Below, in pieces: positions 29,747-39,796 of a DNA stretch of 64,000 bases. The stretch's first letter is position 1. Each line of letters starts with the position of its first letter. Below the pieces are notes generated by a model. The model was not told the origin of the DNA. It saw only the letters and a list, made by a program, of their open reading frames with translations, and ran no database searches. Made by a program: the position numbers and the translations under genes. The stretch covers positions 62,001 through 126,000 of the forward strand of contig OY752153.1 of assembly GCA_963573315.1 (NCBI GenBank), read 5' to 3'. This DNA comes from Entomortierella parvispora. Taxonomy: Eukaryota; Mortierellomycota; Mortierellomycetes; Mortierellales; Mortierellaceae.

Positions 29747-32269
29747 ATGTCGATGGATCGTCCCGTCCGAGGGAGCTCCCGCTCAAACGACAGCAACGCT
29801 CCCCATCCACAGGTCGTGCTTTCGCCACTGCCTCCGCGCGAGACCCACCAGCAATCCGTTGCCAACTATGACCTTTACGAGTCCGATTACCCCACCCAGA
29901 GCCCCCACCCGATCACCTCGCCCTCGTCCTCCTCCGGCCCTGCGTGGCCCAACAGCAGTGCACGATCCAACACTGGCAACAACATCGGTTCCCCACAGCA
30001 GCACCACGAGGACTCTGTCTCTGGTGGCGACCTGAACCTGAACTTGGGTGCACTCTCTCTCGATGATGGCGATACTACAGGCGGAGACCTTACCTCCTTG
30101 CCGCTCCGATTCTCAGATCCTGAGCCCAAGAAGCCCGTGGAGAGAACCGGCTACGCAGACGATACCCGCTACTCTGGCTCGGATCAGGGACACGCCTCCC
30201 CTGCCATCGACGGCGCCTTCGAGCCCGGCGTCATCCTCCCCCAGCCAGAAGCACTTTCTCCTCAGCAGCAACGCGTCGGAAGCGTGGACTCGACGCACTC
30301 TACTGTTCGTGCTTATGCTGCAGCCAATCCCAATGCCGCCACTTATCAAGAGTCATCTTCCTCCAGTCACGGAACAGCCGCCGATTATCCCACTCATTCT
30401 GCAGGATACGCCGGTCAGCCAGCACAGCCTGGTTATGGAGCTGGAGGACAGGACTATGGATATGGCGCCGAGTACTATCCTCAGCAACCACAACATCAGC
30501 AACCGCACTACAGAGGTCCTCAGGCTTATGGACAGTACTCCCAACAGGACCCTAGATACCAACAGCAGTATGGCAGCGAGGCCGGATATGGCGGCTATCA
30601 GCAACAGGGCTATGATCAGTATGGGCAGCCTTACTCAGACTATGGTCAGGATTATTACCAAGACCAAAACCCACAGTACAATGGAGGATATGGAGGGCAG
30701 GGCAATGGCTACGATTATGGTGGCGGATATCGTCCACAGGGTCCCGGATATGGTCCTCCCCGTCCCTATTACGGAGGTGGACCTGGAGGACCTCCAGGAG
30801 CAAATCTCCATGCCTCTCCATCTATGCGTGGCCCCCCTCCAGGCCGTGGTGGACCTCGTCCTATGGGTCCTATGGGTCCTGGAGGTCCTGGAGGTCCTGG
30901 TCCTTATGGCGCTCGTCCCCCCCACCGTGGCGATTCAGGAAGCAGTATGGGTCGTGGTGGTGGAGGTCCTGGTCCCGGTCCCAGTCCTGCAGCAGCAGCC
31001 TCGGGAGCACCAAGGAAAAGACCTCTTACCATCGAACTCTTGGATGAGATGAGACAACGCGCCAGGACAAGCAACGACCCAGCAGCGCAGCTCGATTACG
31101 CAAAGGCCCTCATCGAGGCAGCAGTGACGTTCGGAAATGATGACCCTGACCCAAAGAGGCAAAAAAAGAACAAGGAGGCATTATTCATGGAGGGGCTCAA
31201 GATCATCAAGAGCCTTGCCACCACCGGTCTGGGAGTTGGTAAACCTGCTCCCGATGCACAATTCTTCTTGGCCAACTGCTATGGAAACGGTTCTCTTGGA
31301 TTGCAGATCGATCACGACAAGGCCTTCAACTTGTACACGCAGGCCTCAAAACAAAACCATGCCGCTGCCACGTACCGAACCGCAGTGTGTTACGAATTGG
31401 GTGCAGGCACCAAGAGAGATCACAGCCGCGCCGTCCAATTTTATAGAAAGGCAGCCTTGTTGGGCGACACTGCAGCCATGTACAAGCTGGGTATGGTCAT
31501 TCTCAAGGGTCTGCTCGGCCAACAGCCTAACCCACGCGAAGCAATTACATGGTTGAAGCGCGCCGCCGCCAATGCAGACGAGGATAACCCTCATGCCCTC
31601 CATGAGCTGGGTCTCTGCTTTGAAAAATCTGGAATTCCCACGGTTATTCCTGATGAAGCTTATTCACGCGAGTTGTTCACTCAGGCTGCAGGATACGGAT
31701 ATGCACCTTCTCAGTTCAAACTCGGTCACTGTTATGAATATGGTACATTGACATGTCCTGTAGACCCTCGGAGGAGTATTGCGTGGTACACGCGTGCAGC
31801 AGAGCAGGGCGACGCAGAGTCTGAGCTGGGTCTCTCTGGATGGTACTTGACTGGATCAGAAGGCGTCTTGAAGCAGAGCGATACGGAAGCCTACCTCTGG
31901 GCCAGGAAAGCAGCAGACAAGGGACTGGCACGTGCAGAGTATGCAGTTGGGTACTATTCAGAGGTATGTTCGCCGTATCTTCATTGCACTTTCAGAAAAA
32001 AAAGTATTGTACAATTTGTATTTCGATCGAGTTTCTCAATACTGACGATGTGGTGCGCTATTTGTTTTTAGGTTGGTATTGGCGTAAAGCAAGATTTGGA
32101 GGAAGCAAGACGGTGGTACTTGCGATCTGCTGCTCAGGGCAATGGTCGGGCCAAGAAGCGACTGACAGACATGAAGAAACTTGGAGCACAAAGACGCGTT
32201 CGCCCAGAACGTGGTCGCCAGAACGGAGCGGGCCCAGGACCTGAGGACGAGAACTGTAAAGTCATGTAG
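29747..32269 (+). CDS. Sel1-repeat chitin synthase activator (Chs4/Skt5-like)
   Basis: Exons 29747..31963 and 32072..32269 give 804 residues. Residues 1 to about 430 are disordered: a Ser/Pro-rich start, a Tyr/Gln/Gly-rich block (QQQYGSEAGYGGYQQ style) and a Pro/Gly-rich block. A run of Sel1/TPR-like repeats follows (AQFFLANCYGNGSLG, AATYRTAVCYELGAG, AAMYKLGMVILKGLLG, ALHELGLCFEKSG, SQFKLGHCYEYG, AESELGLSGWYLTG, AEYAVGYYSEVGIG). The protein ends in Cys-Lys-Val-Met, a farnesylation-type CaaX box; yeast Chs4/Skt5 also ends in a CaaX. The family recruits and activates chitin synthase III at the bud neck or septum. Orientation and lengths agree with Chs4, so the assignment is good although paralogues exist. 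Confidence 0.88.
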
Positions 32270-32730
32270 ATGGCCACTTTTTGTTGTTTATTTTCCCTAC
32301 ACCATTTCTTTCGCTGTCTTGTCAGGACCCGTATGCTCTTTGCTTTTCTTGCTTTTTTCTCCCATTCCTCTTCTCTTCCGACCATACTTTTCGCTCCCCC
32401 CCGCCCTCCATCTCCCTCCTTGAATCTTTTGTATCATCAACCCATAGCGATTGCGATTCTTCACCATCCCTTAAACAGATTCCTCCCACCTTTAAAGCAA
32501 TTCTGCACTAATAATACCTAACGACCTAATGATGATGAATACATGCTTGCAATTATTGCACCTGTGAGCCTCTTGGGTTGTGCCAAAATCTGTAGAGGTA
32601 ACCCAAGTCCTCTTGGAAAGAATGTGGATTCTTCCAGTGTTATCATCGATAATCTGATATCCCCATAGCCTTGCTGACAACACTTTAGGAAACATGAAGA
32701 AGAATTGCGCTTTTATAAAATGTTTTCAAT
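32270..32730. other. Intergenic, convergent
   Basis: 3' flanks of the Sel1-repeat gene and the transposase relic. A pyrimidine-rich stretch covers 32330-32425. A 67-codon minus-strand frame at 32492-32695 contains a CNNC motif but nothing else to support it. Confidence 0.45.
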
Positions 32731-33973
32731 CTATATCTTGAAGGGGAGAACGCCATTGCTATAGTTTGTTTCTAGAGTAATCTTCTTGACCGCTTCTCGA
32801 AAAGTTTTGCTTGTTTCGTCCATGACGTTCTCGGCTACATGTGGAGCTTCACTCTCTTTGTCGACAAACGGTTCGTTCCGCTGATCACCAAGATGAGTAA
32901 GCATGTTGTGAAGTACACAACATGCTACAATCCAATCAATGGTGATCCCCATATCGCTTGCATTCCGAATCTGTTGCCGCATCTCCTGTAATGACGCGAA
33001 CCGTCCTTTTAAAATGCCAATGCAGTCTTCATTCCGAACGCGTGAGCGAGCCAGGCAATAGTTGAACTCTGTATTCTCTTTCAAGTTCGAAGTCGGTGCT
33101 GTGTAGGCTGGGATGCAATTGGACGTCAATGAGTAAGCCGGGTCTGCCAACAAGAACTGTCCCTTGGAAAAGTAGTTTGCCGGATTCCTGTAAACTGCCG
33201 TGTTCTCAAACACCATGGAGTCCGCACATGATCCAGGATATCCAACAAACATTGCTGTAATACGTTTGTTGTCATCACAGATCACTTGCATGTTAATCGA
33301 GTACCTACAGGGAGCAATAGCAGGTTAGAGGAGGTTACCATTATTATGGTCCCACTCTTTAGAAGAAAGAACTCACCGTTTCTTCCTGTCAAAATACAGA
33401 TGACCATCCAGAGCAGGCTTTTGTGAAAGTGGAATGGTCGTCCCGCCTATGAAACCAACACATCCAGGGAACCCTTCTGCATCCATGACCTGGCTGATCT
33501 CCTTCCTACGGGCTGTATCAGGCCAGGAGATCCAACTTGATACTATATCCTTCAAGGCTTTCAGGACGCGCTCCGTGTACTTTGTCACCGTTCCAAAGCC
33601 TAGTTGAAACTGGGCTTGCATCTTGGACACACTCGCGCCATTCCCACGGGAGCCAAATCTTGTCATGGCCACTGCCAGCTGATAGGTAGGGTCAGACTGC
33701 TTGATCCTTGATCAAGTCGCGGATCGCAAAGAACCCCTTTCTGGTCGTCCTGAACATTTGAATGAACTCATTCTCGGGAAGATGAGGGAAGACGTCCAAG
33801 AAGAAATGACAGCCTCTGTTTTGGTATATCCGTTCTTTGAGATAGCGGCTGGCTTCGACTTCCCGATACGTTGTTACTGCTGCCAAAAGGAGATCTTCAT
33901 CCTCGAGACAAAAGGCAAGAATGGACAGGTTTTCGAGATCCTTTAGAGCCTCTTTCCGACTGATACAAGACAT
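32731..33973 (-). pseudogene. Harbinger/PIF (HARBI1-like) DDE transposase, frameshifted
   Basis: Minus strand; the start ATG is taken at 33973. The N-terminal part (KDLENLSILAFCLEDEDLL to FAIRDLIKDQ) runs out of frame near 33700. The next frame continues at once with the family's ...YQLAVAMTRFGSRGNGASV, so a one-step frameshift separates them. An intron (33305..33376, GT-AG) is intact and joins DRKKR to YSINMQVICD. Of the DDE triad, the second Asp (GYPGSCADSMVF) and the Glu (RVRNEDCIGILKGRF) are present. The first, normally in a G-x-I-D-G motif, reads GFIGGTT, Gly for Asp (GGC codon). Both defects point to an inactive element. No Myb-like partner, terminal inverted repeat or target duplication could be recognised. 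Confidence 0.82.
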
Positions 33974-34030
33974 TGCAGAGATACTATGGCGGGTCTTGTG
34001 GGAGAATGAATGGAGAGAGGGATGGAGCAA

Positions 34031-34894
34031 TTGACATGATTAGGTAGAATGAATGAATTGCGCCACCAATCTCTGGGTCCGTGGCTTTTTTTGGGCGTCA
34101 AAATATTGACACTGGCTTTTCGCGTCGCGTGTTTTAGGGAATTGCCCTGACGCTGTCTCCCATGTGTAGTACAGGCAACACTGGATTTGGAAGCCTAAAA
34201 AAGTTTTTCAGGTATTGAGGATGGACTAGGTCTTTGAGGATGTATGAGGTTCGCTCGGCAAATCGCCCCTCGACTCGGTGAGAAAGAAACAAAGTTGGTA
34301 TCGTCAACCAAGTTTCCTTTTCGAGTTGTTGCGACCAGGCTCCGTTGCTCAAGAAAGGAGAATCGGTCGGACGTCCACCCTGTTCAAACATGAAAACTTG
34401 GTCGCACCTCAATTGCCAGTACGAGTGGCAGAGAACTACCTTGGTAAAAGGACGAGGCTCGTTTAAGAGGTGTGTTACAGTCATTATAGTTTCAAAGCCA
34501 GAAGGAGTCGATCTTAGACATGATAGCTTGGTCGAAACTTGGTCGCTCTCCTTTTTTTGGAACGAACACGAACCGACCAACCCCAGACATTTACTTTGCT
34601 GCGCTAGCTGATATTGCCAGTCTCCTGCACCAACGCTTCAACTGTAGTGACAGCCGTTCAGAGTGAATCACAGTAAAACGATCGCGATACTCAAGAATGA
34701 GCGATGATGGTGGTGCTGTCTTTAATAAGTCAGAGTAAACATCCTGTCATCAATTTCCTTCCATGGTGGATTTGAGAGGCCAAAGGGTCGAAGGGTGGCA
34801 AACGGTCCCTGTCTATTTGGTGAATTGTTCTAGTCTAGAAGTCCTTGTCCTCAGTCATGGATCTTGATGACAAACTCGTTCCTGCAAGGATATA
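34031..34894. other. Intergenic, no supported gene
   Basis: A 148-codon minus-strand frame (34134-34580) starts with ATG but shows no domain, signal or coherent composition, and is overlapped by similar-length frames on the other strand. It could be a remnant next to the transposase. Confidence 0.4.
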
Positions 34895-36274
34895 TCATAC
34901 CAGCATGGCAATCTGCTCCCTAACGCGTGCCACTGTTTCCGGGCTTCCACTCTCCTTTCCTTGATCATCACTCAGCTTGACACATTCCTGGCCATTACAA
35001 GAGTGCAGCTTGATAACAATGTTCATCGCCACACTTTTGCTCTTGGATGGATCCTGAGCATGTTGATAGTCATTAGTGAAATGAGTTCCGATTCCGAATG
35101 AAGCCTGGATACCCTTTTGATCTGCCGCCTGCTGCAACCGAATTGCCAGATCCGTGTTCAATCCATCTGAAAAGACAATCTTTTTGGTCCTTCTGATCTC
35201 GGGTCCTACGAAAGGGTCCTGGTCGTAATGTCGAATGATCCGATCCATAAACTCGAACGCGTCTCCAGAATCGTGTCGGACACCGACCCAATCGCGGGCG
35301 AGTTCGTGCTTAAAGGCCTTCAAAAAAGTCTCGGTCATGAACGTGTCTGTCAAGGCAATCCCCAAAACTTGACCGGGGTACGTTTCCGCCCATCGTCTCA
35401 ACGCCACCTCGTTTGCTGGGCCTGCGTCCTTCAGAATAGCGGCCGTTCCCATGAACCATTCGTGAGCCATGGTCCCGATGGGGGCCAAACCCATCACATG
35501 AGCAAAGTGCAAGTTGCTCGTGCCCGTCAACATTCCTGGTTTGGTCGATCCTGCAAGATGGGCGACAGAGGCGGCGGTCCTTGCCCTCTCAGAGCCCGCG
35601 ATCAAACCTTCAAGGACGATCCTCTGTGTTTCGTAATCGCGGCGGCGACGTGTGCCAAACTCTGCGAACAATGCTCCAGCTTGGACGAGTCGCTCGGCCT
35701 TTGCAGCTGCAGCCTCGAATTGTCCTTCGTAGGTCCAATCCTGATCACCGAACCGGAAATAAGCCTCCGAGACTAGAGCCAGGACAGGGACCTCGTACAG
35801 GATCACTTGATGCCAGTCTCCCATGACAGTGATCTCGACCGAGGCCTTTTTCGTTTCTGCTGCTGTAGCTACTGCTTTTGTTATTGAGGGTGTTGCTTCT
35901 GGTTGTTGTTCTGTTGTCGTGGTTTCTGAGTGCCATTCAATCTTGATCTGCTGTTCGGGCATGAATCGGAACTCGTGTTGCAGCCAGTCGAGGTACTCTT
36001 TTGTAAGATAGGGACATCTCTGCTCCAAAAACAGCCTTTCTTCCACTGTCAACCTCAGGTCTGCGAAGGACTCGATCTTGGATTGGAGCCAGGGGATGGC
36101 GGCTTGGGGGAGGGAGGCGAGTTCGGGGGAGCGGTTGGTGAAGTAGTAGTCGCATGGAGTGTTTAGGTAATGTTGGCGAACTGCCTGTTGCATGGTGAAC
36201 TTGTAGAGATCATTGTCCAGAATGGAGGTGCATGCGAGCGAGGGCGCAGCGGGGGATGCTGTCTGTGCCGGCAT
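34895..36274 (-). CDS. NPT1: Nicotinate phosphoribosyltransferase
   Basis: A single exon encodes 459 residues from MPAQTASPAAP; the in-frame extension upstream is low-complexity. Family landmarks: SILDNDLYKFTMQQAVRQHY near the start, YYFTNRSPE, EFGTRRRRDYETQ, GTSNLHFAHVMGLAPIGTMAHEW (the substrate His region), LALTDTF-type TFMTETF, GVRHDSGD and KKIVFSDGLNTD (phosphate-binding). The enzyme condenses nicotinate with PRPP, coupled to ATP hydrolysis, to give nicotinate mononucleotide in the Preiss-Handler route to NAD+. Length is near yeast Npt1 (429) with a Thr/Glu/Ala-rich insertion around residues 115-150, absent from compact homologues. Cytosolic or nuclear location is expected. Confidence 0.96.
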   Translation of the reverse strand: MPAQTASPAAPSLACTSILDNDLYKFTMQQAVRQHYLNTPCDYYFTNRSPELASLPQAAIPWLQSKIESFADLRLTVEERLFLEQRCPYLTKEYLDWLQHEFRFMPEQQIKIEWHSETTTTEQQPEATPSITKAVATAAETKKASVEITVMGDWHQVILYEVPVLALVSEAYFRFGDQDWTYEGQFEAAAAKAERLVQAGALFAEFGTRRRRDYETQRIVLEGLIAGSERARTAASVAHLAGSTKPGMLTGTSNLHFAHVMGLAPIGTMAHEWFMGTAAILKDAGPANEVALRRWAETYPGQVLGIALTDTFMTETFLKAFKHELARDWVGVRHDSGDAFEFMDRIIRHYDQDPFVGPEIRRTKKIVFSDGLNTDLAIRLQQAADQKGIQASFGIGTHFTNDYQHAQDPSKSKSVAMNIVIKLHSCNGQECVKLSDDQGKESGSPETVARVREQIAMLV

Positions 36275-37240
36275 GGGAAGAAATACAATGAAAACGAGAT
36301 TAGACGAGACAAATGTGGAGAGAGGAGAGGAGAAAAGAAGAGAGAAAAAGAGAGATGGTTCGCGCAATGGGGGTTGAAGAGAAGACTCTGAACAGAACAA
36401 CGGGCTGAGACTGCTGTTTGGGGTTCGCTGGAAAGGTCCATGCATGATTCATCCCGTAGATCACTTTTTTTTTGGCAGAGGTCCTTCTGCTGCAATTGGC
36501 TTCGATGCGACCTCTCCTTCTCCAACAAGTGCTCTCTCCGATCGATGTCTGCTCCTCCTTGAACACTGGGAACCTTCATACCTTTGCGCCAGAGCTCAGT
36601 GATGTGTCATGGACTCGCTGGAAAGTTTCGTCTGCTGGGAATACAGTAGGCGCCAAGTTTTTAAGTTCTTCGGAGAATTCATCGCCCTGAGTCGTCATTA
36701 TCCTCGTCCATGCGATTTCTGTTTTACTCTTTGTTCGCGCAGAGTGTTGGAAGATTTGGTGAACGGGTGTTGGTCTGATGGAATAGTAGTTTTGGTTTTC
36801 TTTGGTGCTCTTCTGTTCTTGAACCTCGGCGCTGATGATCTTCTACTGTATCCCGATATCATGGGTTTGTGACCACGAAGGAGCAGTTATTGAATGGTCG
36901 ATCCCAGTCCTTATGGTTTTGGTACCTCCTGTTTGTAAAGGAAATAATACTGCATGCCAGACAGGTAAACTGGCTGGGGACAGGCATAGCTCGAGTGCTG
37001 ACGGCATCGACCCCAAGGTACGAGGATGTATAGCACTCCATAGACTTCTCGCCTTCTGCGGGCAGGAAATTAAGGAATCAACTTGTGCGCATCTGAGGAT
37101 GACAGGATGAATGGAGGAATCAAAAAGGGTCCGTCACGGAGGAGGCGTTCTGGCGCGTGCGGCGCAAAAGAACGGACCACCATTTTTGTATTTTTCACTT
37201 TCCTTTTCTTTCGTTCATCATCCCTCCTCAACTCATCTCA
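36275..37240. other. Divergent intergenic region NPT1 / F-box gene
   Basis: 966 bp between divergent starts. The NPT1-proximal 150 bp are purine-rich on the plus strand. Frames of 60-96 codons inside it have no recognisable features. Both promoters must lie here. Confidence 0.45.
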
Positions 37241-39655
37241 ATGTCGCTCTCGGTCCTCCCGACGGAATGCATCGAACTCATCCTGCAGGAGCTACAGTAC
37301 CAGGAAAATGTCCAGACGCTGGGTCGCCTGCTCTTAGTGAACCGCCACTTTTGTACCTTGACCATGCCGTACTTTTATATCGCAGCCATAGAAGGACCTA
37401 ACAAAATTGACTGTTTCGCCCTCTGCCAATTGTTGCTTCGACAGCGGCTTCCAAAAGACGTGAGTCCGTTGCTATCCGCGGCCTTCGACGTCTTCCCGGA
37501 CGAACCAGCAGGGACGAATACCTCCTCAGGAGGAGATCAGCTTGCGACACCAACATCCGCAGGGATTCAGATCGACTATCTCTCTTACGTCCGATCCTTC
37601 TTCTTCTTCGAGGAAGCGATTTTATCTCATAGCAGGATCCTGAAAGGGCACACACCTCGACTGCTTTCTTTGGCGTTCACATCAAAGACAGGAGAGATCG
37701 CTCACGCCTTCGGAGAGGGGGGTATGGATGCATCTCTCCCTTTCCCGCTGTCGATCAACATGGAGGATATTGATATGAAAACAGTCCGCCAGTGTGCAGT
37801 GGCTTCCGCCTTGAGACATGATCTTACCTGGACTCTTTGCACCCCTTTCCTGGAGAATGTTCGGAGCATGGATATTCCTCTTTCGGATATTGGGCGGTAC
37901 ATGCCTCTTCTTGGACGGTTCAAGTCCCTGGTCTCAGTCGAGTTCAAATTGGACGAGTTCCTTGAATTGCCTGGCGACATGGCTGATGTGAATCCAGACC
38001 AGGCTACCGAGCTGGAGCTCTGCCAGAACAGGAAGAACCTACCGTTTAAGGATATGTTGTTGTTTATCCGGAAACATATGGAGCTATTTCCCGGTCAGCT
38101 GCAGGAGGCAGATTGTCACAATAGTATGAAATGGAGGATAGAAGAAATCAGGTGCCCTTTCGAGATCCGGGACGAAATGCACTGGCTATTGCAGTCGAAG
38201 AAAGAGCTGAAGGAGATCAATGTCTTCAACTGGGGCCTCATTGCGCGCCGGATCCACGAAGTTAATTTAGACTCGGTCAAGGTCATCAATCTGCAAACGA
38301 TGTCAGAAGAAGAAACAGGATACGCGAGCGATATGTTTTCAAGTCATCCACCCATTCTCAGCCGATGCCGAAGCCTAAGAGAGCTGTCCTTGGGGGAGTT
38401 GGGCGATTCCTTTTCTTTGAAGTGGGCCGTAGACGAGAAATTGGCTTACAGGCAGCTCGATGGTCTGGATCACACCATGGACTCTTCTAGAAGGGGCGCC
38501 CTTATCGTCTCGCCAAAGGAAACGCAATTGCCGCTCATCTCTCTGGACATTATTGCAGTTTCGATACCGAGTTCGTCCCGGAATCTACTCGACGATATAG
38601 TCTTTGCATTTGGCGACACCCTCAGAGAGATCACACTCGGTATTTACGAGGTAGAAGACAGCACAGAGGATACACCATCAGTACGTGTCGGAGAAGACTG
38701 GAGGCTTCCGCAAGCCCGTTTTATTAATATTTGGTCTGAGGACGTCCAACTTTTGATTGATCCAAACATCCTCCAAGGCGCGCATGAAAATCTGGAGCAC
38801 CTTGAATTGTTTGACACGGCTGGGCGTCATCAGTGCAAGGATCTTTGCTTGATCTCTCCTCCATCAAACCCTTTGCCCAGACTGCACACCATTAATCTAC
38901 TTGGAGGACCGGCTCTACTGTTCCATCCCGATACCTTACTGAAAACTGTGAACCTCAAAACCCTTTATCTGGGTCCAGAACCCACAGAACTTGAGGAAAA
39001 TCAGGATGAAGAATCTTTTGGAGAATCTGGCGATCATTTCTCTCACTGGACCTGGGACTGGAACCTTCCTAGTTTAGACTACCTGCATCTAGATGGGGAG
39101 TTTGCTTACCACTTTTCATTTCGAATGCTGGAAGCGTGTCCTTTGCTGCGGCATCTCCAACTTGACCTTCAGGGTCAACCGCGTGCACTCAAATTGAAAG
39201 ACTTTCTTTCTGTCACCTCAGAGACACTTTCAATGGACGACGGCTCTCTCTCTTGGAACGCTGAGGTGGTCTCGTACTCTGTCGAAAGTCTGATTTTGAA
39301 ACGTGGTTGGGAAATGACGGATGAGATTCTCCCAATCCTTTTCTTGACAGTTTTTCCCAAATTGCTATGGCTAACAGAGTATCAGACTACCGGGTATTCC
39401 TTTCAGGGCTGGATCGCGGCGCTGAAGGACCATGACCGACTCAGAGGGGCAGAATGTGGATTGCATCGACCTGGCAACGATGAAATGATTGTAAAGGGGA
39501 CGGGTCTCATGTCAAAGCCACGACCATCTCGCTATTTTAGAGATGGGAAAGAGGTCTTTAATGAAGATGACGATAGGCCACTCTTTTTCTTTGGTGGCCG
39601 AAGAGCATGGTACTACGAAAAAAAGATCAACTACCCTGCTTATTACGAAGAATAA
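37241..39655 (+). CDS. Large F-box-like protein with leucine-rich C-terminal part
   Basis: A single exon encodes 804 residues from MSLSVLPTECIELILQ. The frame is open back to 37157, but that extension is encoded by the pyrimidine-rich leader, so the ATG directly before the F-box is preferred. The F-box is SLSVLPTECIELILQELQYQENVQTLGRLLLVNRHFCTL (residues 2-41). The rest has irregular LRR-like segments (LRELSLGELGDSF, LEHLELFDTAG, LHTINLLGG, LKTLYLGPEP, LDYLHLDGEF, LRHLQLDLQGQ). An SCF adaptor role is inferred; no close functional homologue is recognised. Confidence 0.82.
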   Translation: MSLSVLPTECIELILQELQYQENVQTLGRLLLVNRHFCTLTMPYFYIAAIEGPNKIDCFALCQLLLRQRLPKDVSPLLSAAFDVFPDEPAGTNTSSGGDQLATPTSAGIQIDYLSYVRSFFFFEEAILSHSRILKGHTPRLLSLAFTSKTGEIAHAFGEGGMDASLPFPLSINMEDIDMKTVRQCAVASALRHDLTWTLCTPFLENVRSMDIPLSDIGRYMPLLGRFKSLVSVEFKLDEFLELPGDMADVNPDQATELELCQNRKNLPFKDMLLFIRKHMELFPGQLQEADCHNSMKWRIEEIRCPFEIRDEMHWLLQSKKELKEINVFNWGLIARRIHEVNLDSVKVINLQTMSEEETGYASDMFSSHPPILSRCRSLRELSLGELGDSFSLKWAVDEKLAYRQLDGLDHTMDSSRRGALIVSPKETQLPLISLDIIAVSIPSSSRNLLDDIVFAFGDTLREITLGIYEVEDSTEDTPSVRVGEDWRLPQARFINIWSEDVQLLIDPNILQGAHENLEHLELFDTAGRHQCKDLCLISPPSNPLPRLHTINLLGGPALLFHPDTLLKTVNLKTLYLGPEPTELEENQDEESFGESGDHFSHWTWDWNLPSLDYLHLDGEFAYHFSFRMLEACPLLRHLQLDLQGQPRALKLKDFLSVTSETLSMDDGSLSWNAEVVSYSVESLILKRGWEMTDEILPILFLTVFPKLLWLTEYQTTGYSFQGWIAALKDHDRLRGAECGLHRPGNDEMIVKGTGLMSKPRPSRYFRDGKEVFNEDDDRPLFFFGGRRAWYYEKKINYPAYYEE

Positions 39656-39796
39656 AGTGGTTGTACACCCCCAACAGCAGCGGCGGATCAAATTCAGCAG
39701 ACAGCCAATAGTCGATTCCACTCTCATCATGACCATCAGAATCAAGTATGATGAAGTTGTATTTGTGTGGTATCCTTTCTACATTATTATATAAAA

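Noticed and set aside
32480-34110. Terminal inverted repeats and a TTA/TAA target duplication for the Harbinger relic
   Set aside because: Flanks on both sides were compared by eye and no convincing inverted repeat was found.
34134-34580. 148-codon minus-strand frame beginning with ATG
   Set aside because: No recognisable motif or homologue, and opposite-strand frames of comparable length; may be a remnant but cannot be supported.
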